Shown: positions 39,378 to 49,802, numbered from the stretch's first letter. The stretch is DNA of 64,000 nucleotides from Carpediemonas membranifera (GCA_019828565.1 JAHDYR010000053.1:186001-250000), one strand, 5' to 3'. Notes: generated by a model from the letters alone, not told the origin. Translations and numbers: made by a program.

Positions 39378-40868
39378 TTACAGTTTATCCCAGTTGACAC
39401 TGGTCATGCTGCTAAAGTACATGAGCGCATGGATGTTGCGAGGCTTCTTCCCAGCCTTGGGCTTGGTCTTGGCATTCCTGTGGGCAGCAAGAGGGGGCGC
39501 CAGCTCGGCCAGAGACGGTCCGCCTTCCCCGACCGCAGGGTCTGTCTCAGTATCGCAGTCTGCCTCGCCACCAACCTCGCTGTCCGCATCATCATCGCTC
39601 GTCTCCCCACCATCATCAGTCGCATCATCGTGAGTAACCCCACCCCGCGGCGATAAATGCCGACTGGGAATCCTGCCCTCGACCTCGCCGTCCACGGCAA
39701 CACCCGCCTCCTCTAGCTTCGTCCGGGCCTCCTGCTCCTTGTCCAAAAGCTCCTGCCGCGCACGTTCCTTAGCCTTCTTCTTGTCTCGTCTGTTCTGGAG
39801 ACCAAGCTCTGGGTGTCTCGCGTCATAAAAGTCCGGATACGTGCTGCTGAGATCATCATTAATAAACGACCACTTCAAACTGCGGATAGGGGGTGTGGTC
39901 TTCGACGGATCCCCGATAATCACCCAGGTTGTCTTGTCGACAGGCGCCTCTCCTTCAAGCAGGCCTCGGTACGCATCTCTCGGATCCATGTGGGTCATAT
40001 CGTATCCGATAGGAACGTTGTAGTGATTATTGAGATGATACACGACCGCCATCGTGTCAGAAGCCAGAGCTTTGCACAGACGGGAGTGTGCTTCTGTCGA
40101 GGAGATAGGGGTACGTCCAGGGCCGTACTTCTTATACACAAAGCCGCATGATCCTTCAACCCCGCACTTTTGGCATAGAATGCCGTACCAGTTACGGAGT
40201 GTGGCGTTTCCAGTGAATGGTCCGAACCTAATCCCACTGAATGGGGGTGCGAACCCCAGGGCGAGCAGGGCCATCTCTTGTGTGAGGGGCGGCAGGCTGC
40301 CCTTGCCAATGCGACTGTGGAGGAAGTTAAAGACGGACGTAAGGGAGGATATGCCGCAGGAGAATTTGTACTGGCCGCGGGAGAGGCAGGCCCAGCGCGG
40401 GTGCATCAGCACACGGGTCCGGGATAGGCGCTCGAGGGTAATTTCGTCCGGATTGATCGAGACGGGGTCGGGCTGGTTGGCGAGAGTAGTAGCAGCCTCC
40501 TCGCCGTCCTCAGAGGAAGAAGCGGGCTTGGGGTTCATCAGAGCTTCCATGTCGGGGTGGAGGGCGCCTGAGGGTCCGAATATGGTGAGATCGTCGCGGT
40601 ATGAGGGGCCGAGGTACTTCTTACGCTTCATTGGCTTGATCGGGGCGGCAATCTCGAACGCTGTTGGTTCATTCTCATTGATATTGTTAGAACCACAGCG
40701 TTTCGTCTCTTCTTCCCCGCTAGAAGGCGGCTTATCGGAGCAACAATCCGTGCTCGGAAGCGGAGCAACCTGCGGAATCTCTGCGACGATATTCGATACA
40801 GGGGTAGTATAATGGATAACAGCCAGCTTTCCAGGCGTTTGAGTCGGGCTTTCGCTTGGAGTTGGCAT
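39378..40868 (-). CDS. BIVM: BIVM-family protein
   Basis: 496 residues. The core matches the basic immunoglobulin-like variable motif-containing protein: YKFSCGISSLTSVFNFLHS, LTQEMALLALGFAPPFSGIRFGPFTGNATLRNWY, AVVYHLNNHYNVPIGYD, TWVIIGDPSKTTPPI, FYDARHPELGLQNRR, and the terminal block (NIHALMYFSSMTSVNWDKL). The conserved Cys and His look like a papain-like fold, but no activity is established. A 150-residue acidic, low-complexity insertion separates the last block. BIVM is found in animals and scattered protists. Confidence 0.85.
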   Translation of the reverse strand: MPTPSESPTQTPGKLAVIHYTTPVSNIVAEIPQVAPLPSTDCCSDKPPSSGEEETKRCGSNNINENEPTAFEIAAPIKPMKRKKYLGPSYRDDLTIFGPSGALHPDMEALMNPKPASSSEDGEEAATTLANQPDPVSINPDEITLERLSRTRVLMHPRWACLSRGQYKFSCGISSLTSVFNFLHSRIGKGSLPPLTQEMALLALGFAPPFSGIRFGPFTGNATLRNWYGILCQKCGVEGSCGFVYKKYGPGRTPISSTEAHSRLCKALASDTMAVVYHLNNHYNVPIGYDMTHMDPRDAYRGLLEGEAPVDKTTWVIIGDPSKTTPPIRSLKWSFINDDLSSTYPDFYDARHPELGLQNRRDKKKAKERARQELLDKEQEARTKLEEAGVAVDGEVEGRIPSRHLSPRGGVTHDDATDDGGETSDDDADSEVGGEADCDTETDPAVGEGGPSLAELAPPLAAHRNAKTKPKAGKKPRNIHALMYFSSMTSVNWDKL

Positions 40869-41062
40869 TGTTGAGCAAATGAATCTATTCGAGATCGGCT
40901 AATCAGGCCGACCTGCGAGGCAGGGTCAGCTGTATCGTGCTGCTTAGCCCAGCTCGCCTGCCCTCACTCTATGTGCGCGTTGGAGGAAGATTTTCAAGGT
41001 TACGCAGTTTAAGACAGCAAAAACGAAGTCTTCAAGCTCATCGTTCTGCTGCCCATCACCAC

Positions 41063-44000
41063 ATGCAGACCAATTATAACGAAACGAGGACAAATATCTC
41101 TTCGTCTGTCCGACATTCGATCCCATCGCACAGCGCACACAACACAGAAGAGCAGTACACCCGCGCAGAAAGCGTAGGTGGCGACAGCAGCGTCGGTGGC
41201 TCTAGTATGCATAGCAAATCGGTTACATCTGCGGCCTCCTCCGCCGCCACGTCCACGGTTGGCGTTGGACGCACCGAGCAGTTCGAGCAGACGATGTTCC
41301 AACTAATCTACCTCGCCTCGGGCCCACAGGTCTTCTTCATGGTCCTGGCAGTCGTCCTGCTCTTCATTGACTTTGCCCAGATGGCCAGTTTCAGCCTCGA
41401 CCCCTCTCTCTTCACGCTGTCTATCTTCGGAGTCGATCTCAGCTTCATCCAGCGCACCCTCACCCTCGTCCGCGTCGGATCCTTGGCCGCATCGCTCGGG
41501 ACGACAGCCCTGCTAGCGATGGGCACAACCACGCTGAGCTTTTTCGTCCTGTTCTTCCTTGTCTGCTACTTTTCCGCTCGAGCGATCCAACAGAACGCTG
41601 TGCCTAACATGCTCCTCGTACGCTTCATCAGGGTCACCCTCATCCTGTTCAACACTGCTGGGTTCATCCCCGTGTTCTCCGTGCTCACAGCGCTCACCCT
41701 ACAATACGCAGGCAGTTTCAACTTCATCGACTTCACGTTGTTCTCCATATTCGGCCTTGCCTCAGTCAGCCTGACCCTGGTCGTCGGCTTCACCACCCTC
41801 ACATCCTACCCGATGACACTCACCTCGAGACACCCGCTCGCCCGCATGCACGCCCGGGTTGACATGGTCTACCTGATATCCAAGGCCATCACAGTGCTGC
41901 TGTTCCAGGTCGACCTGCCCTCTAGGGTCATGACTGGGTGGATGCTAGGGTTCCTGCTGCTCTGCACGGTGCTATACACTGCATTTGTCCCCTTCTACAG
42001 CATGGTGACAAACACCGTCCGAGCCCTCTCGCTCTATGTGCTGGTGTGCTGCGCCTCTCTCGGCATTCACCTCCTTGCCGCCACTACTTTCTGTGCCCTT
42101 ATCCCTGTGGTTGCGTTCCTCCCGCTGTTTGCATACCTCGTGACAGCAATTCCAGTTTCCAGATTCGTCGGAAGTTGGAAGGCGAATCTGCGCACTGTCA
42201 CGCGGGATAAGCCGCTGTCGGCGAGCGACCAGATCTCTCTCCAGCCACGAAGACCTATTCTATTCCCGTTCCAGGCAGAGATCGCGCTCAGAAGCACTGT
42301 CAAGGCAATCTCACGCTACGAAAAGCGGCTCATTGCCATTCAAAAGCGAGTACCCTCCTCCTTGGGCGAGGCGGAAGGCATGATGAACAACGACGGCACT
42401 CTCAACGTCCAACTCCTACCCCACGAGTGGCGCGACGAACTAGACCAGCTTCGTGAAGCCATTCGACTCGAAATCGACTGTGGCATGCGTTTGTTCCAGG
42501 TTCTACTCTCCCGCTGGCCTGACTCCCCGTTCATACGCATGGCTTTCATCAACTACGTCGCCTGCTACCGGACCCAAACACTCACGTCCGTCATTACCAA
42601 CAGCATGCCCCGCCTCGAGCTGACCAAGATGCTCGTCATTGACGTTCAGTACTTCATATTCATATGCCACCGGAACCCTAACTCGCTGCAGGGTGACTCC
42701 AGCGTCATGTCTCGACTGGAGATGCAGAGGAACCTGAGCTCTGTTCAGAAGAGTCAGAAGCTTCTTACGGATCAGATGCACATATTCTGGTCAATGGTGG
42801 GCCGCCAGAGGGGTGTGAAGCTGACACTCGGCAAGGTCAACACGTTTGTAGGGCTCGTGAGTCGGTTGGAGTCGACAATGTCGATGACCGAGAAGCTCTA
42901 CTCCCGCGTCCTCAAGGAGCCCACGCCAAGACTCATACGACACTACGAGCAGTTCGTCACGCTGTTCTCGAGGCCAGAGATGGCAGCCGAGTATCTCAAC
43001 GGTCTCGAGGGGGTCGCGGACGAGCTTGAGGTCGTGCACATGAACTCCAGAGGCGATATCGCCCAGAAGAAGAAGATCACGGTCCAGACGTTCGACTTCA
43101 TACGCCACAAGAGCTCGAACCTGTCGCTTCACCTCAGGGCAGTGGTCTCGGTTGTCGCCATCGCCACGCTCTTTGTGATCTCGGTGCTCATCTGCATCAT
43201 CACACTCCATCTCTGCCGCTACGTCGGATGGCAGATCGTGATTACCTCGGGCGTCGCCTTGGGTGCCAACATGATATCTGTAGGATTCTCTGAGATCCGT
43301 GAGGGATCCCCCATGGCTCTCGCTGCCGCAGTCCAGTGTGCCGGCCCGATGTGGAAGGCCGTGTCGGACGGCATGGCCGAGTCACACATCAAGGCCGCGC
43401 TCAGCACGTATAGGCAATACACCCTGCCTCTGTTGGTTGCGGAGGACATGTCGGAGATCCAGGACGACCCATATCGTGTCATTAGTGATGTGAGCGTATC
43501 TGTTTTCGAGGAGGGGCGGGATCTTATTACTAAGACGATCCAACAACAGATTTACTCGATCCATTCGTATCTTGAATCTGAATATGTGACCGTAACGACC
43601 TTTTCCAACGGAGTGCCCAATGGGACCACGACCAAGAGTGTCGCGTCCTTCATCCCAACGGTCATATATACGGCAGAATCTATTGTAAGCTGTATTAAGA
43701 ACGGCGGCACCATCCATTCGTGCACCAGCGAGCTTGATGACAAGTTGCTTTCACAGGAATATAGCCTGGTGACGAGCGGTCTTAATGCGATGTTTGGTGT
43801 GGCCGACCGCGTTTTCGTGGTGTCCCAGCTCTTTTTACTCGTCCAGATCTGTGTTTACGTGATTATATTCACCCTCTTTGTATTATGTTTCCTATTTATA
43901 TTCCTTGTCATGTATATAATACCCGTGGCCCGCAGCATCTCCTTTAACGCCGCCCTCATCTCTCTCTTCGCGTCACTGCCACCCAAGATGGTCAACTCAA

Positions 44001-45421
44001 TCGTCTGCGACTTCGACAGAAAGAAACGACGCGGGCGAAAGATGCAGCGGTCGCGCACCTCTTTCACCGAGACAAACGCCAGCCCCACCCATGGTAGGTC
44101 GAGAGAAAACTTCACCGACACCAGTGTGGCAGGGCCCAGACAGCGGCTCGAGCCCGGCAGCCTCAAGGCACATAATCGGACACTCGGTCTCCCAGCCATC
44201 CTTAAACTGCCCAGTAAGCAGTCGGCCGCGACCACAAACACTGGGACCGGCACGCGAGACACTCAAGATTCGACCAAAGAGGGGGACACACTCAAGGGCT
44301 CTCACTTCCAATCGAGAGATAGTATCGGCCTGGATACAGATACGGTGACCGGCGAAACAGATTCACTCAGCTCTCACCACAGCATGCTGGACGAGTTTCC
44401 CGAGTCCGCACTGGCCATCGCCCTGGCTGCCACGGAGACAAGCGACCCGACCACTGGCTCAGCGCCTGACCTGCATGACGCGACTCTCTCAAACCTCTCA
44501 CTCGCCATGGGGCGCCGTTCGGTCCAAATCCTGTACGCCATTCGCCAGACGCCCATTCTCTGCACGTGGCTCCTGTTATTCGTTCTCATCTTCGTCTCGA
44601 TGAACCTTTACGCGCTTTACGAGACGAGCGATGTGTCCCAGTCGGTCCAGACCATCTTCATCGAGTACCGCTATCTTCTGACCCTCGCCCACATCCACCA
44701 GTGGATCGCCGGGTCAGCCTGGGGAGCAGGGGCGCCGTTGACAACAGATGAAGCCGCCCTTGGTGTCTGGAACGACTTGGCTGATTTGTCAGAAATGGTC
44801 ACATTCCTCTCCGGTCAGAGTCACGAGTTGAGTCTCATCGACTCAGCATGGACTGCCGCACCGGCCTTTACTCGGTCAGTTGGGGCCCGTCTCTTGGACA
44901 CCATGGCCCAGGACCACTGGAGAGAGGGGTTGTACGCTGATGAAATCGCCGTCGTGCTGCATTCCACCAGCTGCCTCAGACTCGTAGAGTCGCAGTGCAG
45001 TTTAAGCCGGAGATATGACGCGTCGAAGGGTCTGATGCCTGTTCTCGAGGCATATTTGATGTATGCTGAGAACGCGGCTGCCGAGCTTGAGGCTGGCATG
45101 ATTGGCGGGCCTGGCCAACTTTTCGTGAATGACACGCTGCCGCTCGACGTTCTCGGCGGGGCCTTCCAGATCCAAGGAATCATGCGCACGAGGTTCACCG
45201 AGCAGGTCACCAACACGCAGACGAACACGCTGAGCTTCCTGGTGGCGTTTGCGGTGCTGCTCGGGCTGTTCTACTACATCTATCTGTTCCGCGCCATCCG
45301 GCGACTGTCGAAGGTGCGGACGCAGTTCAGCCTCATCTTCCACTCGCTGCGGCGCAAGGAGATCCCGGCCGGGTTGCTGGCGAAGTTCCTGCTGCTGTTC
45401 CCCGAGGAGGACCTGGAATAG
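41063..45421 (+). CDS. TmcB-like multi-pass membrane protein
   Basis: 1,452 residues from ATG 41063. A Ser-rich N-terminus is followed by about seven or eight transmembrane helices (residues 80-370), a cytosolic helical region of HAT/TPR-like type (LLSRWPDSPFIRMAFINYVACYR... VIDVQYFIFICHRNP), a second membrane segment near residue 700, another long one near 970 (VQICVYVIIFTLFVLCFLFIFLVMYII), a disordered Ser/Thr-rich loop, and two final helices. This layout is that of the tiny-macrocysts B (TmcB) family widespread in protists. The last 170 codons are duplicated in inverted orientation at 56503-57013. Confidence 0.72.
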   Translation: MQTNYNETRTNISSSVRHSIPSHSAHNTEEQYTRAESVGGDSSVGGSSMHSKSVTSAASSAATSTVGVGRTEQFEQTMFQLIYLASGPQVFFMVLAVVLLFIDFAQMASFSLDPSLFTLSIFGVDLSFIQRTLTLVRVGSLAASLGTTALLAMGTTTLSFFVLFFLVCYFSARAIQQNAVPNMLLVRFIRVTLILFNTAGFIPVFSVLTALTLQYAGSFNFIDFTLFSIFGLASVSLTLVVGFTTLTSYPMTLTSRHPLARMHARVDMVYLISKAITVLLFQVDLPSRVMTGWMLGFLLLCTVLYTAFVPFYSMVTNTVRALSLYVLVCCASLGIHLLAATTFCALIPVVAFLPLFAYLVTAIPVSRFVGSWKANLRTVTRDKPLSASDQISLQPRRPILFPFQAEIALRSTVKAISRYEKRLIAIQKRVPSSLGEAEGMMNNDGTLNVQLLPHEWRDELDQLREAIRLEIDCGMRLFQVLLSRWPDSPFIRMAFINYVACYRTQTLTSVITNSMPRLELTKMLVIDVQYFIFICHRNPNSLQGDSSVMSRLEMQRNLSSVQKSQKLLTDQMHIFWSMVGRQRGVKLTLGKVNTFVGLVSRLESTMSMTEKLYSRVLKEPTPRLIRHYEQFVTLFSRPEMAAEYLNGLEGVADELEVVHMNSRGDIAQKKKITVQTFDFIRHKSSNLSLHLRAVVSVVAIATLFVISVLICIITLHLCRYVGWQIVITSGVALGANMISVGFSEIREGSPMALAAAVQCAGPMWKAVSDGMAESHIKAALSTYRQYTLPLLVAEDMSEIQDDPYRVISDVSVSVFEEGRDLITKTIQQQIYSIHSYLESEYVTVTTFSNGVPNGTTTKSVASFIPTVIYTAESIVSCIKNGGTIHSCTSELDDKLLSQEYSLVTSGLNAMFGVADRVFVVSQLFLLVQICVYVIIFTLFVLCFLFIFLVMYIIPVARSISFNAALISLFASLPPKMVNSIVCDFDRKKRRGRKMQRSRTSFTETNASPTHGRSRENFTDTSVAGPRQRLEPGSLKAHNRTLGLPAILKLPSKQSAATTNTGTGTRDTQDSTKEGDTLKGSHFQSRDSIGLDTDTVTGETDSLSSHHSMLDEFPESALAIALAATETSDPTTGSAPDLHDATLSNLSLAMGRRSVQILYAIRQTPILCTWLLLFVLIFVSMNLYALYETSDVSQSVQTIFIEYRYLLTLAHIHQWIAGSAWGAGAPLTTDEAALGVWNDLADLSEMVTFLSGQSHELSLIDSAWTAAPAFTRSVGARLLDTMAQDHWREGLYADEIAVVLHSTSCLRLVESQCSLSRRYDASKGLMPVLEAYLMYAENAAAELEAGMIGGPGQLFVNDTLPLDVLGGAFQIQGIMRTRFTEQVTNTQTNTLSFLVAFAVLLGLFYYIYLFRAIRRLSKVRTQFSLIFHSLRRKEIPAGLLAKFLLLFPEEDLE

Positions 45422-46384
45422 CTGCGGCAACTGTCACGATATTGAATCTTGCCTTAAATCTGATTTTAGGATTCGCCTCATCTTCAACGGCATCTTCAAC
45501 CAGCACAATTCATCTTAGGATGGACAAACCCATTCTGCCGCTGTCGATGAGCCAAGATGCGTTCACGTGGCTTCCGCCGCTTCCGGTGACGCCCGTTGCG
45601 GAGCAGAACATCGATTTCCACACCGATTCGTTCGCGCCCGATGCAAGCTTCGATTTGGACCAAATTTCGTGCTTCAGCATCGCCTCAACGTGCCATTCGC
45701 CGTTCATGCGCGACAGCCCCTTCGCCCGGTCGCTTGATTCATTCGCGAAGTCACCGACATCGGTCCGCGCAGATTCGGAAGTTCACTCCTACTTGTCTGA
45801 CGAGTTTGTGACGTCCAGCTTCCAGGGCGACGCGGTCTCCTTCATCTCGCCGAAGACGCACCGGACGGCCGCGCCCAAGCGGCTCAACGAGAACCAGCAG
45901 GCCAACCAGAGGAGCTCGAGGCGCAGCTCCCTTAAAATCACGCACCACTACTCGCCGCGCACGATGCCGCGGCGGACGAGCGGGGAGGCTGACGTGAGGG
46001 TGCGCCTTCACATGGACTCTCCAGCGGCATGCCGCAGTGTCATTAGACTTGATTGATTTCTCTTTATTGCTGGTCGCGGTACGCGGCTCTGTAAAGCTTA
46101 GCATTGTGCGGGCGCTTGATGTTGGTTACTGAAGCTGTTCGGGACGCGTTCCTGTGAATATGCGGAGAACGCATGCAAATAGGAACACTATGGAACGACG
46201 TCCCGCATTATTGCATAATGGGAGAAGCTGATACACGCGGTGGGCCGAAGCACGCGTGTAACCGACTCTATGTTCATGCCTTTGTTGACTAGCTTTTTTT
46301 TCACCAAAAAGTTTCTGCCGATTTTTTTTCATGCACAATCGTGAGGCCGGGACACCGGAGCGGGCTCGTCCAATTGTCGGCTAG
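44911..46384 (+). repeat. Left arm of a 1.47-kb inverted duplication
   Basis: Nearly identical to the reverse complement of 55539-57013, with a few single-base differences (for example GGGGTTGT versus GGGATTGT near 44938, and one T fewer near 45465). It starts at GGACCACTGG inside the TmcB-like gene and ends at GTCGGCTAG. It includes the TmcB end, one small complete gene and 320 bp of downstream sequence. Confidence 0.93.
45520..46056 (+). CDS. Small Ser/Pro-rich protein, unknown (left copy)
   Basis: 178 residues from ATG 45520 (MDKPILPLSMSQDAF). The frame is open upstream in this copy only; the inverted copy has one more T there, so ATG 45520 is the start common to both. N-terminal half acidic and aromatic, C-terminal half basic (RSSRRSSLKITHHYSPRTMPRRTSG). 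Family not recognised; probably disordered. Confidence 0.6.
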   Translation: MDKPILPLSMSQDAFTWLPPLPVTPVAEQNIDFHTDSFAPDASFDLDQISCFSIASTCHSPFMRDSPFARSLDSFAKSPTSVRADSEVHSYLSDEFVTSSFQGDAVSFISPKTHRTAAPKRLNENQQANQRSSRRSSLKITHHYSPRTMPRRTSGEADVRVRLHMDSPAACRSVIRLD

Positions 46385-46469
46385 AACACCACAAGCCTCA
46401 TCGCATCGCATCGGCTTACATCGATCTCTTTCATTGATGGCCTGAAAAATTTAGTGTGACAGTCAACGC
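46057..46469. other. Intergenic, partly within the inverted duplication
   Basis: No gene recognised. It has an A/T8 run pair (TTTTTTTTCACC... GATTTTTTTTCATGC) near 46292-46332 and ends after the duplication boundary (46384) just before the TRAPPC13 stop. Confidence 0.5.
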
Positions 46470-47246
46470 TCACCGCTTGAGATAAATCGGCTTCGTCTGG
46501 AGCCTCCCTCTGACGCCCATCTCTCTCGTCCAAGCCATCCTCAGCTTCCCAAGCTCGGACGGCATCGTCGACGCGCTCTCCACTGGCTCCAGCTCAAACA
46601 AGAAGCGCTTCTTGTCATTAGGCAGGAGTATCCTGTCCACGTCAATGGAGTCTGGCTCCCTGGTGGTGGGGTGGTGATTCTTGAGCACACGATACTGTGG
46701 CCCGACGTCAATGGTCGGTGCCGAGAGGTAGATCGGAACACTGAGCTTTGAGTCGATTTGGACTTCGAGGAACGCATGCCCGTTTGCTACGTGAGACCTG
46801 GGCTTGACTTCGAGCGGGTTGGCGGACTGGACCTTGTAGGTGGAGGTCAACGTGTGGAGCCCCTCGGCGTTGCGGTACACAACGGTGGAAGTGAACGTGT
46901 GCTCTACGGGCTCGCCGATGTCCTTGTGGACGGCGTATTCAAGGCGCTGGCCAGGGGCGAGCTCGCGAATGGACTCGTTGAGCAGGCGCTGTCGGACAGA
47001 AGTTGTCATGAAGGCATCCAGCTCGATGTTGGTGAGAATCTCGGCAGACATGTTCACAAAGCAGATCGAAAAGCCAGCTTTCTCTCCCATATAGAGTGTA
47101 TTTGGCCTGGGGGCAGGCTTTAAGACCATTTGTGTGTGCTGTGGGCACATATTGCCACCAACATTGAGCAAAAGGGAGCGAGTATCGATAGCGTCCACTG
47201 ACATGGATGGAATATAGTTCACCTTGAGGACAGTTTGGCTGTCCAT
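46470..47246 (-). CDS. TRAPPC13: TRAPPC13 homologue (TRAPP complex subunit)
   Basis: 258 residues, shorter than the human protein (about 417) because the C-terminal immunoglobulin-like part is missing. The order LYMGEKAGFSICFVNMSAEILTNIELDAFM, LAPGQRLEYAVHKDIGEPVEHTFTSTVVYRNAEG, NPLEVKPRSHVANGHAFLEVQIDSKLSVPIYL, and the final TREMGVRGRLQTKP match the family. TRAPP is a tethering complex and Rab GEF at the Golgi. ATG 47246. Fanzor locus B begins 120 bp upstream. Confidence 0.85.
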   Translation of the reverse strand: MDSQTVLKVNYIPSMSVDAIDTRSLLLNVGGNMCPQHTQMVLKPAPRPNTLYMGEKAGFSICFVNMSAEILTNIELDAFMTTSVRQRLLNESIRELAPGQRLEYAVHKDIGEPVEHTFTSTVVYRNAEGLHTLTSTYKVQSANPLEVKPRSHVANGHAFLEVQIDSKLSVPIYLSAPTIDVGPQYRVLKNHHPTTREPDSIDVDRILLPNDKKRFLFELEPVESASTMPSELGKLRMAWTREMGVRGRLQTKPIYLKR

Positions 47247-47367
47247 GATGTGCGGCGTCAGCGTGGTGCAGTCTAGAGCGCGGTTCAGAAAGCTCGCCAG
47301 GAGATGGATACAGCGAAGATGCCACCCGGGGGCAACTTATTCGACACATCTACTTGTATTATCCTTT

Positions 47368-47397
47368 TGAAGTATCATAGAGTGCACAGTGCAAGCA
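47368..47397 (+). repeat. Left 30-bp direct repeat of Fanzor locus B
   Basis: Exact partner of 49773-49802; the repeat ends GTGCAAGCA. Confidence 0.9.
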
Positions 47398-47412
47398 CTG
47401 CGTCTCTCCACT

Positions 47413-49388
47413 TCAATTAGCTTGCCCGGAGGCGAAGACTAGCGGCTGGTTAGCCGTAATTGGTGTATTGGGGTTATAGTTGGGAAGACGGGCTGGATTT
47501 CTGAAAGCACTGGCTTGATACTGTGCATCCGTCATGAGGCCGCAATCCAAGATGTTCTGTGCAGCAGTCTTGTCTATGTGGGAGAGATTGAGCCAAGTGG
47601 ATGTAGTAGGATCGGAATTGAGGCGTTGCTGTGTGTACCATGGAGCACCTTGTCAATTCGGGTTGTGGCATCGCATCGTGCGCCTCGTGTAACGAGTTCT
47701 ACGGAACCTCGCGCGGCAGAAGGGGCAGACGAGTGAGGTTCGGAACTCGTTAGTCATCCGCACTTCAGCAGTGATGTTGAAAGCTCTCATGATGTGTGGT
47801 AGTAAGGTAGCAAAGCGACCATACGGCGCGCATGGATGCACCCGACGGGGCGTCTTGAATCTAGCGCTTCCGTAGAAGACAACCAGCCTGGTGGGGGCTG
47901 CCCGGGGAGGGGCAATACCGCGAGGGAGTCGCCGAGGAGTCCATCCTAGGGTGCGAGCAAGCTGCTCCCCAGCTCTGTGGAAGTGCTTTTGACGCAAGAT
48001 GTGGTTCGTCAGGCGCACTCTGCGGAAGCTCTTGACCATCCCAGCGTCGAATATTTCCTGCTCGTGGAGGAGCACAAACCTAACCGAGTTTTGTAGACTA
48101 TCTAGATTTGTACTTTTGAATGACGCAGGAGTCATATCGAACGCGAAGCTGGGGGTCTTGGTGTACCCACACTTCGGGACCACACCGGAGCTGGTGGTGC
48201 CATCTGGGTGGCGGATGAAGAATCCACCCAGAGCCCGAGCACCCGGGTCGAAACCCATGACCTGGGCATCGGGGTCTGGCGCGGGGCGAGCATGCGTCAT
48301 CCACACCCAGACGCTCCCGAGCCTTTCGCTTCATCGTCGGGTTGCCACTGGCACGTCTGCTGACGTATGGCAGAGCACCAACTTGGACCGTGAGGTCCAC
48401 GGCGACCCCATCTGTCTTGACAGACAGCACCCGACGGATGTTCGGAGGAAGAGCCTCCAGCTGCTCTCGCGTCATGCGCTCAGTGGCGTGATGCTCCGGG
48501 TCGACCCCAAGTTGGGCAAGCCAAGCCGGGTTCAGCACGTTGAGAGAACAGGGAACGTGCATGAACCCGGGGCGGACCGGAGCCATCGGAACAAGCTTGG
48601 GGCCAGCCAGCGGCTTGTCACCCGGAAGAGGTGGATGGGCGGGGTTGAATGCCGCAACCATATCCGTGAGCTCTCCCGGAGCCGCGGAGATCCGCCAGAC
48701 GCAGGGCAGCGTGAGTAGAACGCCCTCGTCGACTCGTCCCGGAGTTGAGATCTTTGCAAGGTGCTCATCAACGATCGCCTTGACAGCGCGTTGTTCGGTG
48801 CGCAACCGGGTGATGTCGTCCCGGGGCACGTCTGGATCACGCTGAGTCAGGGCAGTGTCGACCCGAGTGATGATCTTCGCCAAGCGCCAGCAGTAACCTT
48901 CAAGGGCATTGACGAGCCACAGCTTGGTGCTCGTAGCATATTCGCCCAGCCACACGTCGAACTCGCGAGGGCACTGTTGACGAGCTGCCCTGAGGGCGGT
49001 GCAGAGGCGGATGATGAATTCGTCATGCCACAGTGGCATCTCGGCTATTGAGGTGACAACCTGCCGAACTGCGGTGTATTTTTTCGCGCCCAGGAAGCGG
49101 TCGACGAGTGAGTCGGTGGCGAGGTTTCGGTACTCTCCACTTCGCCGGTAGGCGACGATAACGATGGCCTGGTGCAGAGCCTGGTCATGCACGGGCAAGG
49201 AGAGATTGGCGTGGTGGCAACACGCGGCGATGTATGACAGAAGGCAAGTATGAAAGTACTTGGCCTTCGTGAACGAGCAGAGCCTGTTCTCCAATCCCGG
49301 CGTAGAAGTCCGCGATGAAAGGAATCACGTTTCTACGGTTATGGAGAATGGAGGATATGGAGAACTTGACCGTATAGATGCTGGTCAT
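47413..49388 (-). pseudogene. Fanzor B, decayed by two frameshifts and one nonsense codon
   Basis: By comparison with copies A and C the reading path is: 49388 to about 49290 (MTSIYTVKFSISSIL), shift, to about 48300 (KLVPMAPVRPGFM, RRVLSVKTDGVAVDLTV), shift in the linker, then RuvC-I MGFDPGARALGGF, VVFYGSARF...CAPYGRF, NEFRTS, zinc ribbon C-P-F-C...C-H-N-P-N. A TGA at 47653-47655 replaces the last zinc Cys. The frame then reopens with QGAPW, RuvC-III SHIDKTAAQNIL and a Pro/Asn-rich tail ending at 47413. All three RuvC motifs are still recognisable, so decay is recent. Confidence 0.85.
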
Positions 49389-49772
49389 GTGAAGCTCTGC
49401 GTTTTGCGGTGAATGAACCGATCACTTGTTAACAACACACATCAAAGACGACAGACGTTTAATGAACGAGACTATGTAGTGATAATGGCGAGAATTAGAA
49501 GAACTGAAGTGTTTTATCTTCAGGCAGCGGCATAGAAGAGCCCGCTGTGCGATGGAAGGTGCCATGGTGATGATTGCAAGGACGTCATGATCAAGACCCC
49601 GAAATCCGACAAGCAGAAGAGAGCGGATGGAAGTAAGATGGGGTAGACGATAGGTGGGAAGCTAGTTGCTTGGCGAGAGGACTGGAGAAGCACTGATTGA
49701 TGACCCCCGACGATGATGACTGACTATCGAAATATCACTCAAGAAGAAGGAAGGGAGAGCGGGAAGGGGTAA
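49389..49772. other. Non-coding 5' region of Fanzor locus B
   Basis: About 380 bp, purine-rich on the plus strand (AAGAAGAAGGAAGGGAGAGCGGG near its end), with no open frame of note. It probably holds the Fanzor promoter and the element's 5' end. Confidence 0.5.
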
Positions 49773-49802
49773 TGAAGTATCATAGAGTGCACAGTGCAAG
49801 CA
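49773..49802 (+). repeat. Right 30-bp direct repeat of Fanzor locus B
   Basis: Exact partner of 47368-47397. It lies 82 bp before the CstF-64 start codon, inside that gene's upstream region. Confidence 0.9.

Larger units (their letters stand above)
47368..49802 (-). mobile_element. Fanzor locus B between 30-bp direct repeats
   Basis: A 2.4-kb unit bounded by an exact 30-bp direct repeat (47368-47397 and 49773-49802, containing ATCATAGAGTGCACAGTGCA). The Fanzor stop codon is only 15 bp from the left repeat, so the gene fills the element to its 3' end. About 380 bp of purine-rich non-coding sequence precedes the gene. No transposase is seen. The element is wedged between TRAPPC13 and CstF-64. 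Confidence 0.68.

Noticed and set aside
47653-47655. Selenocysteine at the zinc-ribbon TGA of Fanzor B
   Set aside because: The same gene has two frameshifts, so a plain nonsense mutation is far more likely.
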